A DNA stretch of 64,000 nucleotides from Flavobacterium soyae (GTDB taxonomy: Bacteria; Bacteroidota; Bacteroidia; Flavobacteriales; Flavobacteriaceae). Shown here piece after piece: positions 1-9,324 of this stretch (the first letter of the stretch is position 1; every line of letters begins with the position of its first letter). Below the pieces are notes generated by a model. It was not told where the DNA came from and made no database searches. It was given only the letters and a program-made list of their open reading frames with translations. The position numbers and the translations under genes were made by a program. The stretch is taken from contig NZ_JAJQXA010000012.1 in the NCBI RefSeq assembly GCF_021245985.1, positions 96,383 to 160,382 on the forward strand, in the 5' to 3' direction.

Positions 1-1560
1 GCTGTGTACCAAACTATTGTGCCAACCGCTGGTGCATTTACCTGAATATCGGCAACTGTCGGAGCATCAACTAAACAGAAGTCTTGTGCTGCATCTGTAG
101 TCGCTGGTGTTCCAGGATCGGTTACGTTTACGGCAATTGCTAATCTAACATTACTTTCGCAGTTTGTTGCTGGGTTTAGAATTGAAGCATAATATGTTCC
201 TGCTGCTAATGCTGTTGTCGAAGGAACTACTGTTCCGCCTGTTGCGGCAGTATACCAAACTATTGTTCCAACGGCTGGTGTGTTTATCTGAATATCGGCA
301 ACGGTTGGCGCATCAACTAAACAGAAGTCTTGTGTGGCATCTGTAGTAGTTGGTGTTCCAGGATCGGTTACACTTACGGCAATTGCTAATCTAACATTGC
401 TTTCGCAGTTGGTTGCTGGATTTAAAATTGAAGCATAATAAGTTCCTGCTGCTAATGCTGTTGTAGTTGGAATCGCTGTTCCGCCTGTCGCAGCTGTGTA
501 CCAAACTATTGTACCAACCGCTGGTGTGTTTACCTGAATATCGGCAACGGTTGGCGCATCAACTAAACAGAAATCTTGTGTGGCATCTGTAGTAGTTGGT
601 GTTCCAGGATCGGTTACACTTACGGCAATTGCTAATCTAACATTGCTTTCGCAGTTGGTTGCTGGATTTAAAATTGAAGCGTAGTATGTTCCTGTTGCTA
701 ATACTGTTGTCGAAGGAACTGCTGTTCCGCCAGTAGCAGCTGTGTACCAAACTATTGTGCCAACCGCTGGTGTGTTTATCTGAATATCGGCAACGGTTGG
801 CGCATCAACTAAACAGAAATCTTGTGCAGTATCTGTAGTCGCTGGTGTTCCAGGATCGGTTACGCTTACAGCAATTGCTAATCTTATATTGCTTTCGCAG
901 TTGGTTGCTGGGTTTAGAATTGAAGCGTAATATGTTCCTGTTGCTAATGCTGTTGTCGAAGGAACTGCTGTTCCGCCAGTAGCAGCTGTGTACCAAACTA
1001 TTGTGCCAACAGCTGGTGCATTTACCTGAATATCGGCAACTGTCGGAGCATCAACTAAACAGAAGTCTTGTGCTGCATCTGTAGTAGTTGGTGTTCCTGG
1101 ATCGGTTACGCTTACAGTAATTGCTAATCTTATATTGCTTTCGCAGTTTGTTACTGGATTTAAAATTGAAGCGTAATAAGTTCCTGTTGCTAATGCTGTT
1201 GTCGAAGGAACTGCTGTTCCGCCAGTAGCAGCTGTGTACCAAACTATTGTGCCAACCGCTGGTGTGTTTACCTGAATATCGGCAGCTGTCGGAGCATCAA
1301 CTAAACAGAAATCTTGTGTCGTATCTGCTGTAGTTGGTGTTCCTGGATCTGTAACTGAAATTGTTACTGCTAATCTTACGCTGCTTTCGCAACCTGTAAT
1401 TACATCTGTAGCAGCTCCATAATAAATACCGCTTGTTAACGCTGCAGTTGATAATAAAGCTGTTCCGCCTGTTGGAGCAGTATACCAAATTACATTTGAT
1501 TCATTTACCTGAATACTTGCAATTGTTGGTGCATCAATTAAACAGAAATCTTGTGTGGTA
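1..1560 (-). repeat. In-frame tandem array, 246-bp (82-aa) unit, in the giant adhesin gene
   Basis: The landmark GCATCAACTAAACAGAA recurs at 64, 310, 556, 802, 1048 and 1294, exactly 246 bp apart, with a diverged copy about 237 bp further on near 1531. Each unit encodes one Ig-like domain containing DFCLxDAPTxADIQVN and GTIVWYTAATGG. The units are nearly identical toward the left edge and become more divergent toward the 5' end of the gene. This pattern is expected of recent unequal exchange or gene conversion inside an array. The array continues beyond the window. Confidence 0.95.
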
Positions 1561-4500
1561 TCTATAGTTGTCGGCGTATTTGGATCACTTATGATAATTA
1601 CAGCATCTTGTAATGTTCCTGCAAGATTTTCACAAGTATTATCACTGGCCGCTGCCGCATAATAAGTAATTGGACTCATTGCTTTTGTTAATCCTACAGC
1701 TGTTAAAACACCCGCTGTATTGATTGTATAAGTAACTCCTCCTATAACTGAACCATTTGTTATTGGCTGTGTCCTAGCTGCATCTAAATACCAGGTAAAT
1801 ACCGGATTTGTTAGTGTTGGTGCAGTTGGAGTTAATGATGCCGATACGCTGTGACAAACTGTTAAGTCATCAACTAAAATATCATTTACAGTTGAAGGAG
1901 GCAGAATTGTAAATGTAATTTGTTTTCTGTCTGCAGCTGCAGTTTCACAAAATTGATCTCCGCTAACTCCTACATAATAGGTGTAAGTTCCCGGAGCTAA
2001 TCCGTTAACGATTAACTGTGAAGTTGTTTCTCCGGTAATTAACTGACTTGTTGTTCCGTTAAAACTGTACCAATAGTAAACTGGAGTTGTTAAAACTGGT
2101 GTTCCGCTCAAACTTGCGGCTAAAGTTACAGTTCCTGATGGAGAACAAATTGAAGTTGCCGTTCCTCCGTTTAACGTAATATTTGTTAAAGCATTTACCG
2201 GAGCAGAAGCTTTAATTTCAACTGTTACTTCTCCTCTTGCAAAAGTTTCACAGCCATAACGTACTGGCTGAACATAATATTTATAGATTCCTGCTGGTAA
2301 ACTTGCCGGTACTGTATAAGTAATTCCTGTAGCAAGTGCAGTTCCTCCTGTTGGTGCATCATACCAAATATAGGTTGAACAGGCTTCTTCGGGTATTTGA
2401 AGCGTTATATCTGCTCCCGGGCAAACTGTTATTTTATTATCCGGATCGGCTCCTATTACGGTTGTGTTTGCAGCTCTTTCTACCGTGTGAATTCTTAATA
2501 AATCTAATACTCCTACAGTTCCCCCTAAACGAATTCTTACTCTATCGTATGATTCTGTTGGTGAAGAAACCAGAACCATTGCCATTGTATTTCCCGGCAA
2601 TAAGTTTGAGCTAAATGATGGGCTTGAATTGTCAATTGGTGCTCCAACAGCAACACTTCCTAAGTAACGCTGAATAGTAAATCCATTTAATAAATTAACA
2701 CTTAAAATTGAACCTGGTCTTGAAACGACAATCCTTAGTGTATCACTTACTACTGATGGTGTTTTAAATTCGACTGTTAAGTCGGCTGCGGCCAAAGCCC
2801 CAGCTCCGCTGTACATTGTAGCAAAAGTTGCAATATCATTGTCTGCAACATTCCACGCATCGCTCACTCCTATTGCACCTGTAACAGTTACAGCTCCCAA
2901 ATCAGTTGCTCCATAAAAAATATCGCGAATATCACCTGGCGTACAAACCGCACTTGAAACTGATCTGTTGTAATGAGCATCGAATACTTTTGTGTTTTGA
3001 ACAACAGTTAAAAGCGAAGCTGACTGAATACGTATTCCGTCATAATTCTGCGGACCCGAAACATCTGAAGGAACAAAAGTAAACTCAAAGGTATTATCTC
3101 CAGGAATTAAATTCAATAATGGGCCAGATACGGGCTGCATCGTTCCAATATCAACTCCGCCTATAGTTCCTATTACTGATAAATTTTGACCAACCGTTAA
3201 TACGTTGGATTCAGAACCTAATTTAATAGTTACCGGCGTTCCTTTTACAATAGGTGCCGGCCAGGTTAAATTTTGCCAGGTTGTACCAACTCCTAAAAGT
3301 CCTAAACCTGTTGTAATTGTAGAGAACGTCTGCGGATCTCCGTCAACTGCATTTGCACCGTCAGTAACAGTTCCTGTAATCATTGTTCCTGATGTTTGTG
3401 CAGTAGCATAAACTCTTTCTGTTAAAGATTGACAGCTGCTAAGATCAATTACATTGATAACTTTTGCTGCTGTTGCAGAACAGATTCCGTCATTGGCAAC
3501 AACGGTATAAGTATAAACTCCCGGTGTATTTAAAACCCCAGTAGTAAAAGTTGGTCCCGTTAAAGCATTTCCTTGCGGATCAAACCATGAAATTGTTCCT
3601 GTTGAAACCGCTGTTAAGGTAACATTTGAGCCTATATTTACTGATTCTGATGGGTTTGTTACTACCAGGCTTGGCAAGGCATTTATTGTTACTGATACAG
3701 ACTGAAGTACTGAAGGACAAGTAACTCCATTACCCTGAGCCAAAATTGAATAAACACCGCTTACTGTAATATTAGCAGCAGCATCTGAAGTTATTACATT
3801 ATTTGATGGATCGTAGAAAGTATAAGTTGTATTTCCTGTTGAATCAAAATTAGTTATTGCATCTCTTAAATTAGCACTTCCACAGCCTGTCAATGCTGCG
3901 TTTACAGTTAAAACAGTAGTAGAGGGAAAGTTAACAGTTACTTGTTTTAATGTTCCATTAACATTTTCACAAGTACCTCCATTTAAAATTGAGACAAAAT
4001 AATTATAAGGTGTTCCTGCAGCATTTAAACCTGCAATAGTAAGTTCTCCTGTTATAGCATCTTTAGTAAATGTTACTCCCGGCTGACTTACTACAGTTGT
4101 TCCGGTTATAATTTCCTGAGTTTTATTTTGATCCGTATAATATCTAAACTCAGCTCCTGTAATTGTTGATGATGTTGGGGTTAAAACTGCATCTCCGGCA
4201 CAAGTAGCCTCAACCGGAGTTGTAATTATAACATCAGCATCTGTAGGAATTTGCAGTACTGTAACGGTAACAGCCTGACGTAAACTATTAATACAAGTTC
4301 CTCCTCGAGTTCCTTCTAAATAATATGTTGTAGTAGATGTTAAAGGGGCAGTTGGATTAACTGCAGCAATGTTTCCTCCTGTTGGAGCATCATACCATGT
4401 AAAGGTTTCTGTTCCTGTAGAAGAAGCTGTCAAAGAAGCTGTCTGCCCTGAACAAATTGGTACCGAAGCTCCTGTTATTACTGCATTTGGAAATCTGTAA

Positions 4501-7500
4501 GAAGCTGCATAAATGTATAAATTAGCTAATGCTGTTGCCAAACCTCCTAATCTTACCTCAACCTGATCAAATGGTGCGGCTGCAGTAAAACTTGCTTTAA
4601 ATCTATTTCCTGTCAGTGGCTGAAGGTTCAATAAATTATTGGTAATTGCAACCCTGTCGTTATTATACGTTACTCCATTATACGTTGCCAGGCTAACCGC
4701 TCCTAATAATGAATTATTAGATAATCCGCCTGGTATTTCTAATTCAACATCAATTATATCTCCTGTCTGACCTGGCGTAGCAAAAGTCAAAAGCTGCTGA
4801 ATATAACCTGTAACACCAAGCGGTACAGTAAGTTCTGCATATGTACTTATATCACCATCTACAGAATTATTTTGATTAGCAGAAGTACACAAAACACACA
4901 AACCACCTGTACTTGTTATTTGAGAGCCAGCTTGCAAACAACTATTAATTGCATTAATTACTGTAACATTAATTACAGCTTTTGCACTACTGACACAATC
5001 TGTTGCTAAATCTACAGCCTCCACATAAAATGTTTTATTTGCAGTTAAAGCCGGAGTTGGAGTATATGTACTACTAGTAGGCTCTAAAATAGTTCCTCCC
5101 GTTGGAGCATCATACCATGTATATCCAATTCCAGGTGAACTTGTAACTGCCAACATCACACTCTGACCTGACTGAATAATCACATTTGAAGAGACAGGAA
5201 CAGGTACTGAAGGTTGTGGATTTATATTTACATTTACCGGAGTACGTGCAGCACTTAAACAACTTCCAATAACCGCTTCAACATAATAAGTTACAGGAGC
5301 AGTTAAATTTGGTGTTGTATAAGAAGTCCCTGTAAACAATAAATTTCCGTTTGAAGCCGCATCATACCAATTATAGGTCGTGCCTACAACTGGTGATTGA
5401 ACCGTTATTGTTGTTGTATCTCCGCTACATATATTTGCAGGTGAAGCAACAACTGATGCTGGTGCAATTGGATTATTTACTGTAACAAGAACCGGATTTC
5501 TTTCACTGTTAACACAGCCATTTCTTGTTACTTCAACATAATAAGTTGTTCCAGTTGTTAAAGCCGGAGTCGTAAATGCGGCTGTAGAAGCTAATGAGGC
5601 CCCGCCAGTCGCTGCACTATACCAATTAACAGTTTCACCAACTGCAAGAGCAGCGGTTAATGTTGTCGTTTGTCCGCTGCAAACAGTTGTGCTGCCTGTT
5701 ATAACCGGAGCTTTATATCTATATGAAGCCTGATAAATATCTAAATTTGCTACTAATGCAGCCAAACCTCCTAATCGAATTTCTACACGATCAAAATTTG
5801 CTCCGGCAGTTACACTTGCTCTAAAACGGTCTCCGCTTAATGCTTGCAAAATAATTGACGGATTGTCAATTGAAATTCTGTCATTATTATATGTAGCTCC
5901 ATTATACGTTGCCAGACTAATCTCTCCTAATAATGAAAGATTGGTTAATCCGCCTGGTATTTCTAATTCAACATCAACGATGTCACCCGTTTTACCTGGA
6001 TTGGTAAATTGCAATGTCTGCTGAATCCATCCATTAATTAAACCTAGAGGAACCGTAAGTCTCGCTGCAGTTGCTGTATTTCCATCTACAGAATTATTTG
6101 GATCTGTAGAACTACACAATAAACACAAACCATTTTGTGCTGTCTGCTGACTGCTGGCTTCAAGGCATCCGCCTAAAACCGACGATTGTACCGTAACCGT
6201 TACAGGAACTCTAGCTGCACTAACACAACTGCCGTTTGGACTTTGAGCTTCAACATAATATGTTGTTGTTGCAGTTAAAATAGGTGTCGTAAAATTTGGT
6301 GTATTTGTTGCAACCGGCGTTCCGCCTGCAGCTACATCGTACCAGTTTAATTGTGCTCCGGGTTCAGAAGTTTCTGCATTTAAAGTTGTATTCTGACCTG
6401 ACTGAATCGTAACACTTTGCGTTAACACTGTTGGCGTTACAGGAACTGCTGTAGAAACTACATTTACTGCAGTTCGTGTAGGACTTATACAACTGCCTAT
6501 CGCACCTTCGACATAAAAGGTTGTGGTACCCAAAGGTACTGTAGGTGAATAATTATCTCCTGTCGCCAGTGCCGTTCCGCCGCTTGAAACAGAATACCAT
6601 GAGTATGTTGTTCCCGGAATAGGATTTAAAAGCGTTAAAGTGGTCTGCTGCGTTGCTCCCGTAGAACAAATAGCTGTCCCGGCGTTATTAACCGCCGGTG
6701 CAACCGGGTTAGAAACATTAAGAACAACTGGTACCCGGACATTGCCTTCACATCCGGCAGTTCGGGAAATACTAATGTAATAAGTGGTATTAGTATTTAA
6801 AACAGGGGTTGTATAAGTATTTCCTGTTGCTAATGGTACAGTCGACGTTTCAGAACTATACCATGCAAGCGTAGTTCCTGCGGCCGGAGTCGCTGTAAGC
6901 GTTGTCGCAGACCCGGCACAAACAGTTTGTGATAAACCGCCAGTAACTGTTGGTTCTGCAAACTCTAAACGAACATCATAAAGTCGTAAGCTGAGCAAAA
7001 GACTTAAATTCCCTCCAACCTGAATTTGCACTTGATTGGCATCGCCTGTTAAGGTATATTCTGCAACCGCAACAGTGTTTCCTAATAAAAAATTCAAATT
7101 CAAATTTGGATCATTTAAAGCCACACTTGAACCTACATTTGTACCAGACATTTTGGCTTGAAGAGATACATTAGATAACAATCCAAGATCCAGCAAACCA
7201 TTTCCTGTACCAAAGTAAATTGCAATTTGATCTCCTGCTCTGGCCGTCTGGTTCAAGGTCATTGTTTCTTCTACGAAACAGCTTACACCAACAGAATTTG
7301 TCAGGGTTGCAAAAGTCGTTAAGCCAGCGCTGTCATAAGCATTGGCAGGACTATCAATGTTTAATCCTACGCACAAAAATCCGCCTTGACTATTTGTTTG
7401 AGACACTGGTCTGCAAATAGTCTGCGAAAATACATTTGTGCATAATAAGAATAAAAATAATAGTCCGAATAATCTCTTCTGAAAATTGAGACTACAAAAA

Positions 7501-7517
7501 GTAAATTTTTTTTTCAT
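1..7517 (-). CDS. Giant secreted Ig-like/CHU-type repeat adhesin (3' end outside window)
   Basis: One reading frame stays open from the ATG at 7517 to the left edge, giving at least 2505 codons; the stop lies outside the window. I checked the frame at several anchors and found no frameshift. Residues 1-32 are a signal peptide ending in NVFSQ. The rest alternates two kinds of module. The first is a beta-rich module of about 160 residues, present five times (near 6950-7418, 5705-6180, 4485-4950, 2955-3442 and 2470-2955). The second is Ig-like CHU-type domains with the pattern CSGxTxxLTA...WYxAxTGG...TTYYVExxxxxC. From about 1560 to the left edge there is an 82-residue tandem array. Proteins of this build in Flavobacterium usually carry a C-terminal type IX secretion sorting domain and act as surface adhesins; that end cannot be seen here. 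No ligand can be predicted. Confidence 0.88.
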   Translation of the reverse strand, partial: MKKKFTFCSLNFQKRLFGLLFLFLLCTNVFSQTICRPVSQTNSQGGFLCVGLNIDSPANAYDSAGLTTFATLTNSVGVSCFVEETMTLNQTARAGDQIAIYFGTGNGLLDLGLLSNVSLQAKMSGTNVGSSVALNDPNLNLNFLLGNTVAVAEYTLTGDANQVQIQVGGNLSLLLSLRLYDVRLEFAEPTVTGGLSQTVCAGSATTLTATPAAGTTLAWYSSETSTVPLATGNTYTTPVLNTNTTYYISISRTAGCEGNVRVPVVLNVSNPVAPAVNNAGTAICSTGATQQTTLTLLNPIPGTTYSWYSVSSGGTALATGDNYSPTVPLGTTTFYVEGAIGSCISPTRTAVNVVSTAVPVTPTVLTQSVTIQSGQNTTLNAETSEPGAQLNWYDVAAGGTPVATNTPNFTTPILTATTTYYVEAQSPNGSCVSAARVPVTVTVQSSVLGGCLEASSQQTAQNGLCLLCSSTDPNNSVDGNTATAARLTVPLGLINGWIQQTLQFTNPGKTGDIVDVELEIPGGLTNLSLLGEISLATYNGATYNNDRISIDNPSIILQALSGDRFRASVTAGANFDRVEIRLGGLAALVANLDIYQASYRYKAPVITGSTTVCSGQTTTLTAALAVGETVNWYSAATGGASLASTAAFTTPALTTGTTYYVEVTRNGCVNSERNPVLVTVNNPIAPASVVASPANICSGDTTTITVQSPVVGTTYNWYDAASNGNLLFTGTSYTTPNLTAPVTYYVEAVIGSCLSAARTPVNVNINPQPSVPVPVSSNVIIQSGQSVMLAVTSSPGIGYTWYDAPTGGTILEPTSSTYTPTPALTANKTFYVEAVDLATDCVSSAKAVINVTVINAINSCLQAGSQITSTGGLCVLCTSANQNNSVDGDISTYAELTVPLGVTGYIQQLLTFATPGQTGDIIDVELEIPGGLSNNSLLGAVSLATYNGVTYNNDRVAITNNLLNLQPLTGNRFKASFTAAAPFDQVEVRLGGLATALANLYIYAASYRFPNAVITGASVPICSGQTASLTASSTGTETFTWYDAPTGGNIAAVNPTAPLTSTTTYYLEGTRGGTCINSLRQAVTVTVLQIPTDADVIITTPVEATCAGDAVLTPTSSTITGAEFRYYTDQNKTQEIITGTTVVSQPGVTFTKDAITGELTIAGLNAAGTPYNYFVSILNGGTCENVNGTLKQVTVNFPSTTVLTVNAALTGCGSANLRDAITNFDSTGNTTYTFYDPSNNVITSDAAANITVSGVYSILAQGNGVTCPSVLQSVSVTINALPSLVVTNPSESVNIGSNVTLTAVSTGTISWFDPQGNALTGPTFTTGVLNTPGVYTYTVVANDGICSATAAKVINVIDLSSCQSLTERVYATAQTSGTMITGTVTDGANAVDGDPQTFSTITTGLGLLGVGTTWQNLTWPAPIVKGTPVTIKLGSESNVLTVGQNLSVIGTIGGVDIGTMQPVSGPLLNLIPGDNTFEFTFVPSDVSGPQNYDGIRIQSASLLTVVQNTKVFDAHYNRSVSSAVCTPGDIRDIFYGATDLGAVTVTGAIGVSDAWNVADNDIATFATMYSGAGALAAADLTVEFKTPSVVSDTLRIVVSRPGSILSVNLLNGFTIQRYLGSVAVGAPIDNSSPSFSSNLLPGNTMAMVLVSSPTESYDRVRIRLGGTVGVLDLLRIHTVERAANTTVIGADPDNKITVCPGADITLQIPEEACSTYIWYDAPTGGTALATGITYTVPASLPAGIYKYYVQPVRYGCETFARGEVTVEIKASAPVNALTNITLNGGTATSICSPSGTVTLAASLSGTPVLTTPVYYWYSFNGTTSQLITGETTSQLIVNGLAPGTYTYYVGVSGDQFCETAAADRKQITFTILPPSTVNDILVDDLTVCHSVSASLTPTAPTLTNPVFTWYLDAARTQPITNGSVIGGVTYTINTAGVLTAVGLTKAMSPITYYAAAASDNTCENLAGTLQDAVIIISDPNTPTTIDTTQDFCLIDAPTIASIQVNESNVIWYTAPTGGTALLSTAALTSGIYYGAATDVITGCESSVRLAVTISVTDPGTPTTADTTQDFCLVDAPTAADIQVNTPAVGTIVWYTAATGGTAVPSTTALATGTYYASILNPVTNCESNIRLAITVSVTDPGTPTTTDAAQDFCLVDAPTVADIQVNAPAVGTIVWYTAATGGTAVPSTTALATGTYYASILNPATNCESNIRLAIAVSVTDPGTPATTDTAQDFCLVDAPTVADIQINTPAVGTIVWYTAATGGTAVPSTTVLATGTYYASILNPATNCESNVRLAIAVSVTDPGTPTTTDATQDFCLVDAPTVADIQVNTPAVGTIVWYTAATGGTAIPTTTALAAGTYYASILNPATNCESNVRLAIAVSVTDPGTPTTTDATQDFCLVDAPTVADIQINTPAVGTIVWYTAATGGTVVPSTTALAAGTYYASILNPATNCESNVRLAIAVNVTDPGTPATTDAAQDFCLVDAPTVADIQVNAPAVGTIVWYT

Positions 7518-8754
7518 AATTTGGAAGATTAGAAAATGGACAATAAAATACCTGCTGCCATAAGCACGCATGCTTAGGCAATTAAAAAAAACATTAAAAA
7601 TCAATTAGTTAAACTCTAAAACAAATCCTTAGCACATAAAGACTATAGTTTAAATTTTTATAAAAAAATTATGTTGTATCTAATATACCGAAGTATACAG
7701 ATGAGAACTTTTTATTTTCTTCAAATAAAAATATTCTCGAAACTTTTGGGGAATATTGATCTGAATCAATCTTCCAAATGAAGTGATTTGTTTTTAAATG
7801 AATTTTCATAAACGAAAATTTAAAGTGTGGGAGGAGAATTTTAATTCTATAATATTTAATCGATTTCAAATAGAAAGCTGATTACTCTTTCTATGATTTT
7901 GATTCATCTAAAACCAAATTCGAAATTGAATCAATTAAACATTAAAGGTTTTATCCATTAAAAAATTTAACAGACAATATTATCGTCAACACAATGCAGA
8001 CAACACTTTAAATATTTAGAATTGAATATTGAAAACTTTTGAAAAAAGTCAGTAACAAAAAAAGTAGAATCAAAAGGATGTAGAAGTTTGTTTTTCTTCA
8101 GAATAATAAAAAATAAAGCTAAAATAATATGAAGACCTAATGCAAACTCAATAAAGAAAGTAAATGTCAATTCCATAAGCAGTCGATTAAAAATTATTAT
8201 TACAAAGCCAATTCGATTATAATTATTACATAGTATACATTTTGATTTTAAAAAGTCATACAGATAAATCTTCTTTTGGTATTTAGTGAAGTAAAGCCGA
8301 AAACCATTTTGTTTAACTTTTGTATCCTAAAATTATAAAAAACAAAATTATAAAACAAGCGTAAAATTCTTATTTTTTTAAAGAAAATAAAATTTAAAAA
8401 ATAATAAATCTTTGTTAATATAAGAAAATACGGAGTTTTTATTACGAAACACCCTGTTTTATTAGGCTTAAAAATACTTACATTTTTATGTTAAATTTAA
8501 TATTTATAAGTTAAATACTACATAAAATATATCGAAAACGATTGAAATTTAACATTTTGACACACATTACAATTCAAAATCTGTTAAAATTAGATGATAT
8601 TTCAAAAATTTAATTATTAACAAAAAAGCACGTAGAAATACGGGTATAAAAAAACACAAAAGTCTAAACAAAAGTTAAAAAAGTAAAAAAAGAATAAACA
8701 ATTAACATGATTGCTTATCCTTTTTTAAAATTTTGAAAATGAAATTATTACAAA
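7518..8754. other. Long AT-rich intergenic region with no convincing gene
   Basis: This 1.2-kb gap lies between the start of the giant adhesin and the end of the DUF6495-type gene. It is extremely AT-rich, with many A and T runs. Two short minus-strand frames are present, 7669-7869 (66 aa) and 7967-8176 (69 aa, hydrophobic N-terminus). Neither has a recognisable domain or a Shine-Dalgarno sequence. I found no good TAnnTTTG box for the adhesin. The stretch may hold the adhesin promoter and leader or decayed sequence. Confidence 0.5.
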
Positions 8755-9228
8755 CTAAGATTCTAAAATTGTATTAATTTGCTTAAATAATTGTCCTTCA
8801 CTTAGAAAAGCCCCCTGCTTAATCAATTCAAAAATTGAAGAATTTCTATCCTCAGTAAAGACCTTTTTTCCAACTTTCATTTCGATATTTTCAGTAAACA
8901 TATTATCACTAAGCCACTGCAAACCTTCTTTCGTCAAAAAATCAGTTTCCGGAAGTAATGATTTCAATACTATCGATTGTACGTAAGTATCAAAACATTG
9001 AAATAAAAAAATATGATTCTTTGAAAAATGTTCTAAAAATTCTGCTCTGCCTAAAACACCTTCCCAGATTAAATCTGAAAAAACATCCAGTTCCTGCTCG
9101 GCAACTTCCGGTTTATTTACTTTAAGAGAATCCCATTCTGCTTTATCTATTGCCTGAGTTGCTAAAAAACTTGCAAATTCTGCATGTAATTCATCAAACT
9201 GCTCTTTTGTTAATCTTGCGTACTTCAT
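8755..9228 (-). CDS. DUF6495-type conserved hypothetical protein
   Basis: A 157-residue soluble acidic protein that starts MKYARLTKEQFDELHAEF and contains VAEQELDVFSDLIWEGVL. From memory this matches the Flavobacteriales family DUF6495; the family name is a recollection, not a search result. It has no signal peptide, membrane segment or catalytic motif that I recognise. It sits alone: about 1.2 kb of AT-rich DNA lies downstream, and the terminator of the Oar-like gene lies upstream at 9281-9300, so it probably has its own promoter. Function unknown. Confidence 0.75.
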   Translation of the reverse strand: MKYARLTKEQFDELHAEFASFLATQAIDKAEWDSLKVNKPEVAEQELDVFSDLIWEGVLGRAEFLEHFSKNHIFLFQCFDTYVQSIVLKSLLPETDFLTKEGLQWLSDNMFTENIEMKVGKKVFTEDRNSSIFELIKQGAFLSEGQLFKQINTILES

Positions 9229-9280
9229 TATTTTTTTATTGTTTAAACGCCTTAAAAGAACTTTTAATAATAAAAAAAAA

Positions 9281-9300
9281 GCCCTCGCAAATGCGAGGGC
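9281..9300 (-). terminator. Rho-independent terminator of the Oar-like gene
   Basis: A perfect GC-rich hairpin with arms GCCCTCGC and GCGAGGGC is followed on the minus strand by a run of T (9280 downwards). It lies 24 bp past the stop codon of the TonB receptor gene. Confidence 0.9.
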
Positions 9301-9324
9301 AAATTTATAACTTTTTTATTATTA

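Noticed and set aside
1-1560. CRISPR-like array because of regular spacing
   Set aside because: The 246-bp unit is a continuous coding repeat with no unique spacers and no cas genes.
164-3411. Several plus- and minus-strand short open frames inside 1-7500
   Set aside because: They are shadows of the giant minus-strand gene; three of them (805, 1051, 1297) are simply the same frame of the 246-bp repeat recurring.
7967-8176. Possible 69-aa small membrane protein
   Set aside because: It has a hydrophobic N-terminus but no ribosome-binding site or known family in very AT-rich DNA; kept only as a note under the intergenic entry.
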